Assembly (NCBI GenBank): GCA_964474755.1
Contig: CAYYUG010000001.1
Span: 62,001 to 126,000 of the forward strand
From: GCA-2717185 sp964474755
GTDB taxonomy: Bacteria; Pseudomonadota; Alphaproteobacteria; UBA8366; GCA-2717185
Length of the DNA: 64,000 nucleotides
Reading direction: 5' to 3'
A program made the position numbers and the translations under genes. Position 1 is the first letter of the stretch; every line of letters starts with the position of its first letter. Under the pieces are notes generated by a model. That model was given only the letters and a program-made list of their open reading frames with translations. It made no database searches and had not been told where the DNA came from. Positions 8,500 to 17,199 of this stretch are shown one piece after another.

Positions 8500-9270
8500 G
8501 TGCGTGATATCGAGAAGCTGGGCGATGCCCAGCTGCAAGACCCAGGTCGGTAAAACGATCAGCAGGCGCCGGCAAATTTGAGCCAGGCGAAATCTGTCAC
8601 CGGGAACGACCAAAGTCACTGATCGCTGCTGCTTTCCGAAGCCGCCGCAATGACGGCGATCAAAATGAAACGAGTGCGCAAAATCGCATCCGAACCGGCA
8701 CTACGATCATGCAGCTTCGTTGGATACAGAATACTGATAACTTGGGAACCGCCGGCCAACTCAGCAAGCACCGCCCCTGCGGCAGAGAAACTTGTGTCGG
8801 TAGTCTCCATACCGGACATGCCTAATACCGCATCCCTCCCAACCATCATAAATGACAGTGCAATTCCGGCTAAAAGCACCACCTCAACCCGGCGGTTTGG
8901 ACCTTGGTCGACGAACCGCCACCCACCGCTTCCAGCGCAACCATCGCGATCGGTCCGTTCCCGCTATACAGCGTGTTCGCAGTCGCCCGTGAAATATGGG
9001 TCAGGGCGAAGAAATAGTATATTCAGGCGAACTCTGTTGTAAGGTTACCGCCAGAACATTGTCTTTCAAGACGGCAAGGGCGCCAGGCAGCACGGCGAGG
9101 AGCAACAAGAACAAGTTACAGGTCGTGCAGGCGATCAGCACAACCTTGTATAATCCAATGGACTGAAAAATATGTCCGAAACAGACGCCGCGTACCGCCG
9201 ATAGCAAGACGAAACCGAACACGAGCAAGGGGCCCAGCATGTGCCCTCCGCGATTTCGACGCATTCTCAC
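8500..9270 (-). pseudogene. EamA/DMT-family transporter, decayed by several frameshifts
   Basis: Consecutive minus-strand frames give one transporter-like sequence. First GPLLVFGFVLLSAVRGVCFG then KVVLIACTTCNLFLLLLAVL (9000-9240). Then TANTLYSGNGPIAMVALEAV (about 8890-9000). Then VISILYPTKLHDRSAGSDAI and TRFILIAVIAAASE (8640-8880), and finally LLIVLPTWVLQLGIAQ (about 8520-8600). The order and the motifs (A.ANTLYSG.GPI..., paired hydrophobic helices, SILY.KRL.D.G......TRF.LI) fit a ten-helix EamA drug/metabolite transporter. At least three frame changes and no single intact frame mean it is a pseudogene. It probably once belonged to the neighbouring catabolic operon. Confidence 0.6.
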
Positions 9271-9316
9271 GGAAGCTAATTTGCCGGACGCTCCGGTTCT
9301 TGTCCTCCTCTGCTGG

Positions 9317-10090
9317 TTACCGTCCCTTGAAGACGGGTTCCCGCTTCTCCAGGAAGGCCCGCATCGCTTCGGCGGAATCTTCGTAGTGCGATAGCTCGGT
9401 CGTCATGTTCTGCTCAAACCGGTAACCGTCTCGCAGGCTCATTTCCTCGATCGAATTGAGTGCGTGTTTGGCGAGGCCAATCGCAACCGGGCTCTTCGAG
9501 GCGATCTCGCGCGCAAAACCCATCGCGGCCTCCATGAGCCGGTCCGGCGGCACAACCGTTTCGACGATGCCCAGCCGATACAGCTCATCGGCTGGGACCC
9601 GGTATCCGGTAAACATCATCCGCCGAGTCAGAGAATGGCCAAACAAGCGCATCGTGTGGCGACCACCACCGAGCAATCCAACATTGATTTCCGGTAGCCC
9701 GAGTACCGCCGTTTCCGACGCGACCAGGATGTCGCAAGAGGCGGCAACCGCCAGACCGGCGCCCAACGCAGCACCATTCAAGGCACCAATCACCGGCTTG
9801 CGGCACTCCATCACGGAATGAAAACACTCGCGAGCAGTTCGGTTATGTCCCCAAGCCACACCAGGTCCGGTCCCCCGGTCTGCGCGCGCCTTGATGTCGG
9901 CGCCAGCGGAGAAGATTTTTCCTTCGCCAGTCAACACTGCAACTCTGACATCGTCGCGATCACTGATCGCATCGAAAGTCTGCATCATCTCGTGGTGAAA
10001 TTGCGCGTTCTGCGCATTCACCGGTGGGTGATCCATCCTGACAATGGCGATAAAGTCGGCAACATCGCACCTGATCATCTTATGGTCCAT
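9317..10090 (-). CDS. Enoyl-CoA hydratase/isomerase family protein
   Basis: A 257-residue crotonase-fold protein. The oxyanion-hole segments are visible: FSAGADIKARADRGTG near residue 60 and NGAALGAGLAVAASCDILVA near 105, followed by LPEINVGLLGGG. The second catalytic acid position (E in PEINVG) is present; the usual first Glu (in the A.G.G.E motif) is replaced, since this family reads GAALGAGLAVA, so the exact reaction may differ from hydration. I chose the ATG at 10090 (MDHKMIR) over the longer frame because the longer form runs far into the upstream gene; the start lies 10 nt after the stop of the isochorismatase gene, which suggests translational coupling. Confidence 0.9.
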   Translation of the reverse strand: MDHKMIRCDVADFIAIVRMDHPPVNAQNAQFHHEMMQTFDAISDRDDVRVAVLTGEGKIFSAGADIKARADRGTGPGVAWGHNRTARECFHSVMECRKPVIGALNGAALGAGLAVAASCDILVASETAVLGLPEINVGLLGGGRHTMRLFGHSLTRRMMFTGYRVPADELYRLGIVETVVPPDRLMEAAMGFAREIASKSPVAIGLAKHALNSIEEMSLRDGYRFEQNMTTELSHYEDSAEAMRAFLEKREPVFKGR

Positions 10091-10100
10091 TCCGGGGCCC

Positions 10101-10790
10101 CTACTCCGCTGCACGTCCGGCACCGTAGCGCTGTTCCAGCTCAGCGAGCACCTTTTCCAGGGGTTCGACATCCGCCATCTTCATATCCATATCGAACAGA
10201 TTTGCACGATGCGCCGTGGCGCTGCGGTCGCCGACCGCCTCCTCTGCCACGATTACTCGAAAATTGTGCGAGAAAGCATCATTCGCCGCGGCCCGAACGC
10301 AGCCGCTGGTCGAGATACCGCAAATCACCAGCGTGTCGATATCATCGTAGCGCAGGAACGATTCCAACGGCGTTTCGAAAAAGCAGGACGCCTTGTTCTT
10401 ATAGACGATGACATCTTGCTCACGCGGCGCATAAACTTCCGGCCACTCATCGGCGCGAGGATCGCGGCTGTAGATCATTTCGTCGGCGATTCCGAGCTTG
10501 TCGTTCCACATGCCACGGCGGATCGGATGGCTACGATCGTCACGCCGGCTGTAGTAGATCGGCATATCGAGCCCTCTGAACGCAGCGGTAATTTTCGTGA
10601 TGTTCTCAACCAATTCCGGGTCGCCTTCACCACATTGCGGAAAAGCCGGGTCGACAAACATGTAGGTGGTATCGATGTTGAGCAATGCGGGTTTGCGGCC
10701 GAACCCTACCCGTTCACCGAACTTGCCTTTGGCATAGGTCGCCAACTCTTCGGGGGGGAGGAAATCCGCCCATTTCTCAAGCTTGCTCAT
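10101..10790 (-). CDS. Isochorismatase-family cysteine hydrolase, N-carbamoylsarcosine amidase-like
   Basis: The 229 residues carry the cysteine-hydrolase triad: Asp in LNIDTTYMFVDP near 39, Lys in VIYKNKASCFF near 132 and the nucleophile Cys in GISTSGCVRAAANDA near 165, with the cis-peptide before it. The N-terminal FGERVGFGRKPAL resembles N-carbamoylsarcosine amidohydrolases more than nicotinamidases or true isochorismatases. Such enzymes release ammonia and CO2 from ureido or amide compounds. It lies in a minus-strand run with the enoyl-CoA hydratase (10 nt downstream). Upstream is a membrane-protein fragment and an assembly gap, then an M24 hydrolase of creatinase type. Confidence 0.88.
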   Translation of the reverse strand: MSKLEKWADFLPPEELATYAKGKFGERVGFGRKPALLNIDTTYMFVDPAFPQCGEGDPELVENITKITAAFRGLDMPIYYSRRDDRSHPIRRGMWNDKLGIADEMIYSRDPRADEWPEVYAPREQDVIVYKNKASCFFETPLESFLRYDDIDTLVICGISTSGCVRAAANDAFSHNFRVIVAEEAVGDRSATAHRANLFDMDMKMADVEPLEKVLAELEQRYGAGRAAE

Positions 10791-10869
10791 GTCGCCACTC
10801 CGTTCCTGAACCGCAAACCATGAAAGCGGTCGATCCGGACGGCGTCAAGCTGGCGTCAACGGTACCTCG

Positions 10870-11021
10870 TTAAAATGTGTCGGCAAGGGCGGAGTTGTTT
10901 ATGACAATCACGGCGTTGACCAGAACAACCAGGGGAATGCATGCGAATACCATGCGCACCGGCGGAATAAGCACGAGCCCGGCGAAGAACAATTGCAGGT
11001 AGAATTTCAGCAGACCCCACC
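10870..11021 (-). CDS. C-terminal fragment of an integral membrane protein, cut by assembly gap
   Basis: From the gap edge the minus strand is open for 49 codons to a TAA at 10870-10872: WGLLKFYLQLFFAGLVLIPP, then VRMVFACIPLVVLVNAVIVI, then NNSALADTF. Two strongly hydrophobic stretches make a membrane protein likely. The rest is lost in the gap, so the family cannot be named; a permease of the local catabolic region is a reasonable guess. Its stop is 80 nt before the isochorismatase-type gene. Confidence 0.5.
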
Positions 11022-11121
11022 NNNNNNNNNNNNNNNNNNNNNNNNNNNNNNNNNNNNNNNNNNNNNNNNNNNNNNNNNNNNNNNNNNNNNNNNNNNNNNN
11101 NNNNNNNNNNNNNNNNNNNNN
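11022..11121. other. Assembly gap (100 N)
   Basis: One hundred N characters, the conventional length for a gap of unknown size. The flanks share no terminal overlap, in contrast to the gap inside rne. On the left a membrane-protein frame (minus strand) enters it; on the right a plus-strand frame leaves it. The real distance and any genes inside are unknown. Confidence 0.95.
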
Positions 11122-11295
11122 CTCGATCGCGGTTACGCGGTTTCAAACCCGGCCGCGCTGCCTTTTCTGGAACGGAACAAAGTGAATTATCGCCTTACCG
11201 CACAAAAAGATCCCAAAGCCCGGTACGCGGTCTTCAAGAAGGCGAAGCCCTTTATCGCACGGCTGTGCTGCCCCAGGGACCCTAGGCCACGATAA
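11122..11295 (+). CDS. Possible C-terminal fragment of an unknown protein, 5' end in the gap
   Basis: Immediately after the gap the plus strand is open for 57 codons: LDRGYAVSNPAALPFLERNK, then VNYRLTAQKDPKARYAVFKK and AKPFIARLCCPRDPRPR, ending at 11293-11295 and overlapping the last codons of the convergent M24 hydrolase by 14 nt. The other five frames are less protein-like or broken. I do not recognise the family. With the 5' end missing this could also be a remnant or a chance frame. Confidence 0.35.
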   Translation, partial: LDRGYAVSNPAALPFLERNKVNYRLTAQKDPKARYAVFKKAKPFIARLCCPRDPRPR

Positions 11296-12415
11296 AGGGA
11301 TCGTCGGTTGGCATTTTGTCAGAAATAAGTTCGGGCCCATCCGCCCGCAGCACGACCATATCCTGAATATGCCAGTGGCCAATATGAGGCTCTAAAGCTA
11401 GGACCATGCCTTCCTCCAGCACGATATCGCTGCCCTTGCGCAGGATCGGTTCCTGTTGATGCCACCAGGAGCCAACGCTATGTCCTATCAGCAAAGACTC
11501 AAACTTCCAGCCATCTGTGGTGAAAGCGTCGACCGCAAAGTCGTAAATATCGCCAACGCGGGCGCCCGGAACGCAATGATCTATGGTCGCGCGATAGACG
11601 TCACGGATCGAACGGTACTCGTCGCGTTGCTGCTGGCTGGGTTCGCCGAAGATAAGGTTGCGCGACTGGTGCCCGGGGTAGCCGTCGAGATAGGCAACAT
11701 AATCCGTCCGCATAACGTCACCGGTCTGAAACACAACGTCGCTTTCACCGGCATAGGGAATCGTGTTGCTGCTTGAATTGAGGATGCCGTGTGCCCAATT
11801 GCAGCCGCGTTCCAGACAGCCTGCGATAATACGGCTGTGCGCCAGACGTTCCGTGTCCCCTGGCCTTAACCCCGGAAAAACATCTAGATAAACGTCATCA
11901 AGCAGATCGGCGCCTGCCTTGAATTTCGCAACTTCTTCCGGCGTCTTGATCCAGCGCACCTGATCCATGATCGCCGTACAATCGACCATGTCCATCTTCG
12001 GGACGGCGTCAGCCACGAGCGACCAATCCCGCGCGCTGACATAATCGCGTTCGAACCCCACACGGGCCGCAGAAAGGCCTTCATCGTGCAGCAGTTCTCC
12101 CAAACGCTTGTAGGGCGATTCGACATAACCCTCGTAGATCACCTGCCGCTCGATCCAGGAATCGCGCGCCGCCAATCCCGCCGCGGTTCCGTTCACGATC
12201 AGCACCGGTTCGCCACTACGCGGCCATAGTACCATGACGCCGCGGTCCGAATCCGGTAGATCGAGCAATCGTGCCAAAGTGCCGGGATAGGCGAACCCGC
12301 TGAGATAGGTGAAATTACGGCCCGACCGGGCAACGACCGCATCGAGACCGTTCTCGTCCAACAGCCGGTTCAACCGGTCGACATTGATGAAGATATCTCG
12401 CTTTGCGTCAGCCAT
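11282..12415 (-). CDS. M24-family (creatinase/aminopeptidase P fold) hydrolase with altered metal site
   Basis: The 377 residues have the two-domain creatinase/prolidase architecture: a creatinase N-domain (residues 1-140) and a pita-bread domain. The five canonical metal positions read Asp (MRTDYVAYLD), His instead of Asp (YPGHQSRN, 11 residues later), His (LIGHSVGSWW), Glu (VLALEPHIG) and Gln instead of Glu (WHIQDMVVL). Two of five ligands are therefore replaced, which argues against a normal dinuclear Mn/Co peptidase and toward a creatinase-like, possibly metal-independent hydrolase. I chose the ATG at 12415, with AGGAG 8 nt upstream, over the GTG at 12421. It lies just downstream of the DHA2 transporter on the same strand. 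Confidence 0.88.
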   Translation of the reverse strand: MADAKRDIFINVDRLNRLLDENGLDAVVARSGRNFTYLSGFAYPGTLARLLDLPDSDRGVMVLWPRSGEPVLIVNGTAAGLAARDSWIERQVIYEGYVESPYKRLGELLHDEGLSAARVGFERDYVSARDWSLVADAVPKMDMVDCTAIMDQVRWIKTPEEVAKFKAGADLLDDVYLDVFPGLRPGDTERLAHSRIIAGCLERGCNWAHGILNSSSNTIPYAGESDVVFQTGDVMRTDYVAYLDGYPGHQSRNLIFGEPSQQQRDEYRSIRDVYRATIDHCVPGARVGDIYDFAVDAFTTDGWKFESLLIGHSVGSWWHQQEPILRKGSDIVLEEGMVLALEPHIGHWHIQDMVVLRADGPELISDKMPTDDPFIVA

Positions 12416-12430
12416 ATCCACTCTCCTGTC

Positions 12431-13939
12431 CTATGGTACGCGAGCCCGCTTGCTCCGCCCCGATTGTGCCATCACCCAGGCCGGGAACACGCCCAGCAAC
12501 GCGACGACTGCCAGCACCATGAACGCGTCGTGGTAGCCCATCGTGCTGGCCTGCGCGTAAATCATATCGCCCAGATAGTGAATAACGCCAGGGTCACGCG
12601 CGGTTTCCGGTACACCAGCTTCTGCAAACAGCCGCATTAGCGCATTCGACATCTCCTGTCCGGTCTCACTGGCTCCGGTCTGAGTCGAGGTGAAGGCATC
12701 GCCATGGAACGGAATGCGCCACTCCAGAAAGACAATAATGATGTTGGTACCAAGCGCCGCCCCCAGCTTGCGGATGAAGTTAATCGAACTGGCTCCTTGG
12801 TGAACCATTTCCGTCGGCAGCGATTTCAGGGCCACCGTGTTGGTGACCGGCCGCGTGAACGCCGTCCCGGCGCGCATCAGCAGGGTCAGGCCGACGATGG
12901 TCCAGAACGGGGTGTTAACGTCCGACTGCGCCATCAGCGCATAGGCGGCCGCGAAAAAAATCAGCCCGATATAGATCATGTATTGCGGAGAGATTAGGTC
13001 GGTTAGCCTGCCCGCCAGCGGGAACAGAATCAGCAGCGACAAGCCCGCCGGGATCATCATCAGTCCGGCATCGAGCGCGCTGTAATGCTGTATCTGCTGC
13101 ACGAATAACGGCAGCATGAAGGTGGATGACAGAAAGGCGCAGCCGGTGAAGAAGGCGATCAACGCCGCCGCGCTGAACTGCACGTTCCGGAACAAGGCGA
13201 GATTGACCAGCGGGCTCTTGCCGTAGAGCTGCCGCAGGACGAACCCTGCGCCACCGATAATGCCGATCGCAAAGAGCCCGACGATATCACCCGACGTCCA
13301 GCCGAGACGCTGGCCATAGCTGAAACCCAGCAGGAAACCGAACAACGAAGCGCACAGGAACAGAAATCCAAGAAAATCAAAGCGCGGCAGTTCCTTCGGC
13401 AGATTTCGCGTCGGGAGGAAAACGTTGCAGAAAATCAATGCCAAAAAGGCGGTCGGAAGCGACAACAGGAAGACGGCCCGCCAACTGAATTCGGCGATCG
13501 CCAACCCGCCCATGGTCGGGCCAAGCGACGGTCCCATTACCATGCCAAGGCTGTATATCCCCATGGAGAGGCCTTTGCTTTCCTGCGGGAACACGCGGAA
13601 GGTGACGGCCATGCCGAGCGGCTGAATGACGCCAGACGACACACCCTGCATCACCCGCCCCAGCACCAGAGTGCCGGACTCGTCGGCGAAACCGCTCATC
13701 AAACCGCCGAGCAGAAAGGCGATCAGCGCGATCGTGCAGGTGCGGCGTTCGCCGATCACTTCGATCAGCCAGGCGCTCAATAGCATCCCCGCCGTCTGTG
13801 CCGCAAAATACCCTGTTGAGAGAAGCTGCGCCTGATCCCGGCCGATGCCGAAGGCCCCCATGATCTCCGGGAAAGCGACGTTGACCGTCGAACCGGCGAG
13901 CGCGACAGTCAACGTTGCGACCATGCAGGTGCAGGTCAC
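12431..13939 (-). CDS. DHA2-family (EmrB/QacA type) MFS transporter
   Basis: At least 502 residues with about 14 hydrophobic helices, the DHA2 proton antiporter family. Motif C-like sequence GMVMGPSLGPTMGG near 130 and motif A-like LIEVIGERR near 60 are visible; STVNVAFPEIMGAFG then RDQAQLLSTGYFAA is typical of EmrB-type exporters. The GTG at 13939 is the first conventional start, but the frame continues upstream for 26 codons (LFERYGPVYKWLV precedes the start), and that segment is the normal N-terminus of this family. No ATG, GTG or TTG occurs before the in-frame TGA, so the true start needs a rare codon or a small frameshift. It likely exports or imports compounds for the surrounding catabolic genes. 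Confidence 0.9.
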   Translation of the reverse strand: MTCTCMVATLTVALAGSTVNVAFPEIMGAFGIGRDQAQLLSTGYFAAQTAGMLLSAWLIEVIGERRTCTIALIAFLLGGLMSGFADESGTLVLGRVMQGVSSGVIQPLGMAVTFRVFPQESKGLSMGIYSLGMVMGPSLGPTMGGLAIAEFSWRAVFLLSLPTAFLALIFCNVFLPTRNLPKELPRFDFLGFLFLCASLFGFLLGFSYGQRLGWTSGDIVGLFAIGIIGGAGFVLRQLYGKSPLVNLALFRNVQFSAAALIAFFTGCAFLSSTFMLPLFVQQIQHYSALDAGLMMIPAGLSLLILFPLAGRLTDLISPQYMIYIGLIFFAAAYALMAQSDVNTPFWTIVGLTLLMRAGTAFTRPVTNTVALKSLPTEMVHQGASSINFIRKLGAALGTNIIIVFLEWRIPFHGDAFTSTQTGASETGQEMSNALMRLFAEAGVPETARDPGVIHYLGDMIYAQASTMGYHDAFMVLAVVALLGVFPAWVMAQSGRSKRARVP

Positions 13940-14103
13940 CAGCCATTTGTAGACGGGACCGTAACGCTCGAAGAGGGTGTCTATCGTTTCAACGTGCGCG
14001 ATGGGACTCTCGATTGTTCACGGCGGCGCGGCGGCAAGACTATATCACGGCGCACATCCCGACCGATGCTAATGAGACAAATTTCCACCCGGGCTTTCGG
14101 ATT

Positions 14104-15696
14104 TCATCGGAACACGAACCCTTTATAACCGTCCGTCTCGCAGTCGCTCAGATGATCCCGATAGGCGTCGCTGTTGGGATAGTTAAGGAGTTGGCGCCGC
14201 TTGCCTGGGATGTTCGCAGCCATGTACCAGGAATCGGTCCGGCCAAATAAGGTGGTGTCGGCCAACTCAGAGAGATGCGCCGTCCAGGCCGCTCCCATCG
14301 CCGGAGTCGTCTCAACCGCGCTGTGACCGTTGGCCCGCATTTGTTTAAGCAGCCGGCTCACCCAATCTCCCTGGAACTCCGCGCAGGTTGGCCCGTTACA
14401 AAAGGCCGTGGCACTTTGAGGCCCATAGAGCATCAACATGTTCGGGAACTCGGGAACCGCCATACCAAGATGCGTATCGACGCCATCCGACCACGCTTCG
14501 GCCAGCGAGCGATTGTCTCGGCCGCGGATGTCGATGGCGGTCAGACCGCCGGTATTGGCATCGAACCCTGTGGCCAACACCAACACATCCAACTCAAACA
14601 GCCCACCACTGGTTCGTACGCCAGCCGGCTCGATCGCCTCTATCGGCGTCGACCGTATATCCACCAGTGCAACGTTTGGCCGGTTGAAGCACTCATAGAA
14701 GTTTTGCTCGAGAGAGGGACGTTTGGTGCCGAAAGGATAGGGTGGTTCCATCGGCGCCAGTAACTCGGCGACAGCTGGGTCGTCGATACGCGCCCGTGTC
14801 TTGTCGCGCCAGAAGTCGTAGGCGGTCCGGTTGGCCGCTTCGTCGAGCAGAATATCGTTGAACGTTCCGATCCAGAACCGGAAGCCACCCCACTGCCACG
14901 CCGTCTCGAACACTTCCTCGCGCACCTTTTCGGTAACGTCGAAAGCACCGATATCCGGCCGTGCGATGTCGCAGAAATTACCCGGCGGCACATTGCGCTG
15001 CGCGAACAATTGCGGATAGTTCGCTTTCGCGACCGCTTGTGCATCGGGATCGAGCGCCCGCTGTTGCATGGGCAACGCCGTGTTCGGCGTTCGCTGAAAA
15101 ACAGTGATACGTTCGGCGTGCGGTGCGGCCTCTTGGATAACCTGCACACCGCTGGCACCGGTCCCGATAACGCCGACCCGACGGCCATTGAAGTCCACGC
15201 CATCTTCGGGCCAGGATGCTGTGTGTTGGCAAATCCCGGCGAAGGTGCCGAGACCCTGCAGATCGGGCGTATAGGGTTTCGAGCCGAAGCCCGTGCAGAG
15301 CAACAACATGGAACAGGCGAATTGGCGTCCACCCTCGGCGGTTATCGTCCAGCTTCCATCGGCATTGAAATGACAGGCTTCGATGCGCGTATCCAAATCG
15401 ATGTCGCGGCTCAGACCGAGCGCTTGGTCAACATGTTCGAAGTAGCGCACCAATTCTTCGCGACCGGGAAATCTCTCGGTCCAAACCCAGTCGCGCCAGC
15501 ACGCCTCTATCGAATACTCATAGTTGGGTACATGCGAGTCGACGCGGGCGCCGGGATAACGGTTCGCTTGCCAGACACCGCCAAGTCCGGATTGCGCCTC
15601 GATCAACCGAACTTTGAAACCCTCGTTGCGGAGGCTGTGCAGCAGGTAGAGGCCGCTAAATCCCGCTCCGACGATCACGACATCAAATTTCTCCAT
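14104..15696 (-). CDS. Flavin-containing Baeyer-Villiger-type monooxygenase
   Basis: This 530-residue class B flavoprotein monooxygenase has the FAD Rossmann motif VVIVGAGFSGLYLL at the N-terminus, the Baeyer-Villiger fingerprint FAGICQHTASWP near residue 158 (FxGxxxHxxxW[P/D]), and the NADPH Rossmann motif VGVIGTGASGVQV directly after it. The terminal ATG-like motif LVLATGFDANTGG near 365 is also typical. These enzymes insert oxygen into ketones to give esters or lactones. The ATG at 15696 (MEKFDVVIVG) matches family N-termini; the longer frame would overlap the prpD-like gene. It starts 16 nt after that gene ends, so they share a transcript. Confidence 0.93.
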   Translation of the reverse strand: MEKFDVVIVGAGFSGLYLLHSLRNEGFKVRLIEAQSGLGGVWQANRYPGARVDSHVPNYEYSIEACWRDWVWTERFPGREELVRYFEHVDQALGLSRDIDLDTRIEACHFNADGSWTITAEGGRQFACSMLLLCTGFGSKPYTPDLQGLGTFAGICQHTASWPEDGVDFNGRRVGVIGTGASGVQVIQEAAPHAERITVFQRTPNTALPMQQRALDPDAQAVAKANYPQLFAQRNVPPGNFCDIARPDIGAFDVTEKVREEVFETAWQWGGFRFWIGTFNDILLDEAANRTAYDFWRDKTRARIDDPAVAELLAPMEPPYPFGTKRPSLEQNFYECFNRPNVALVDIRSTPIEAIEPAGVRTSGGLFELDVLVLATGFDANTGGLTAIDIRGRDNRSLAEAWSDGVDTHLGMAVPEFPNMLMLYGPQSATAFCNGPTCAEFQGDWVSRLLKQMRANGHSAVETTPAMGAAWTAHLSELADTTLFGRTDSWYMAANIPGKRRQLLNYPNSDAYRDHLSDCETDGYKGFVFR

Positions 15697-15712
15697 GCTG
15701 CAGTCTATCGCA

Positions 15713-17110
15713 TTAAGCCGCCTGCGCGCGGTCGTAGCCCGGCACCACGAGCGCATCGGCAAAGTCGGCGATACTATTGGCCTTGCCGAGTCCCTCCACA
15801 GCATCGGAGATGCCTTTCGCATCGACCTCTATGGGAGCCAGTAGAGCCTGCGCCTTGCCCTCCACCTCGATCGTGGACATCGGCCGCACCGGCGTGCCGA
15901 GACTGTCCAGCACCTTCGCCTGGCGCGAACTGCCGCCGCGCAGATTCAATTCGACGCTGGTCGCCATTTTCGCCGGTACCAGGCTGTTCAGCTCCGCATC
16001 GGGTTGTGCCTGGACCTGGTCGACGATCGACAAAATCTTCTTATCCTCATGATGATCCGAGCCATAGGCGTCATAGCGGCGCGGACCGTAAGCGAGTGTC
16101 GCGCCGACGATGTATGGCATCGAATATTGCGCCGCCATTACAGAGTCGGGCCGGCGCATCATGTGGCTTTCGATCGCGGTGTTCGGCGCCCGCACGGTGA
16201 TGCCCTCGATCTCCTCAACTGGGATCGAGAAACCGTCGGTTGCCTGCTCCAATGCGTCGATCAGGGAATGGAACTTCCGGCAGCAGGAATAGGGCTTCAT
16301 ACTGATATCGTGAATCTCGAAGGGCGCATCCGCCGCCTTCTTCAGTAGGGTGGGGTCGGCATCGACGCCGAACAGCTTGAAGAAGCCGTAATTGCCCTCG
16401 AGCGCCTGTACCGGGGCAGCGAGGCCGAGGCGTGCCAGTTGCGCAGCGATAACGCCGTTATGCGCCGGGATGCCGGCATGCATGCGCTTCACCATCGTGC
16501 CTTTGGGCTCGAAGGCAAACTGGCAAGCCCCGCTCGACATGGACAGTGCAATGCCCCACGCCTGCGCGATGCCAGAAGCGTCGAGCCCATAGAGCTTGCC
16601 GGCAGCCGCCGCCGCGCCGAACACCCCGAATGTCGCCGTGGGATGAAAGCCGCGGTTGATCACGCCCAGGGAGTTCGCTGCCATGCCGACGCGCGTCATG
16701 ACCTCATAGCCCATGACGATGGCAGACAGCAAATCCTTACCGCTCGAACCCATCTCGGTCCCTGCGGCCAGCGCTGCAGTAACGACGACGGCGCCCGGAT
16801 GGCTCATCGACTTGTCATGCGTATCGTCGAGCTCATAGCCATGCGCAGACGTACCATTGACCATGGCGGCTGCGTTGGCGCCCGCGCGCTTGCCGCTACC
16901 GATCAACAGCACCTTGCCGTCCGCACCATGTGCGCCGGCCCACTCGGTCAGTGTGCGGCCCCAGGGCTGCACGGATCCGCATAGGGTCACGGCAGCATAG
17001 TCTATCAGCAGACGTTTTAGTTGCTCATGATCTTTAGATGAAAAGCGATCCGCACCAAAGCCGACGACCTCTTCCGCCAGCGCGAGCGAAATACCTGCGT
17101 GTTCCGACAT
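15713..17110 (-). CDS. MmgE/PrpD family protein
   Basis: The 465 residues belong to the MmgE/PrpD family (2-methylcitrate dehydratase, cis-aconitate decarboxylase-like iminodisuccinate epimerase and relatives). Motifs include NGTSAHGYELDDTHDKSMSH near residue 85, with the conserved HxxDxDD-type segment, HPTATFGVFGAAAAAGKLYG near 150, GTMVKRMHAG near 205 and MKPYSCCRKFHSLID near 275. It is catalytically plausible, but the substrate within this broad family cannot be assigned. The ATG follows a GGAGGAACAGGGT sequence. Together with the PrpF protein at 6.1 kb it hints at tricarboxylic or dicarboxylic acid chemistry in this region. Confidence 0.9.
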   Translation of the reverse strand: MSEHAGISLALAEEVVGFGADRFSSKDHEQLKRLLIDYAAVTLCGSVQPWGRTLTEWAGAHGADGKVLLIGSGKRAGANAAAMVNGTSAHGYELDDTHDKSMSHPGAVVVTAALAAGTEMGSSGKDLLSAIVMGYEVMTRVGMAANSLGVINRGFHPTATFGVFGAAAAAGKLYGLDASGIAQAWGIALSMSSGACQFAFEPKGTMVKRMHAGIPAHNGVIAAQLARLGLAAPVQALEGNYGFFKLFGVDADPTLLKKAADAPFEIHDISMKPYSCCRKFHSLIDALEQATDGFSIPVEEIEGITVRAPNTAIESHMMRRPDSVMAAQYSMPYIVGATLAYGPRRYDAYGSDHHEDKKILSIVDQVQAQPDAELNSLVPAKMATSVELNLRGGSSRQAKVLDSLGTPVRPMSTIEVEGKAQALLAPIEVDAKGISDAVEGLGKANSIADFADALVVPGYDRAQAA

Positions 17111-17199
17111 ACCCTGTTCCTCCGCGGTTGCGTTGCTCCCAGACCTTAAGACTCAGCCATATTTGGCCACCGGTCGCAACTTGCCGCGGTAAAACTCGG

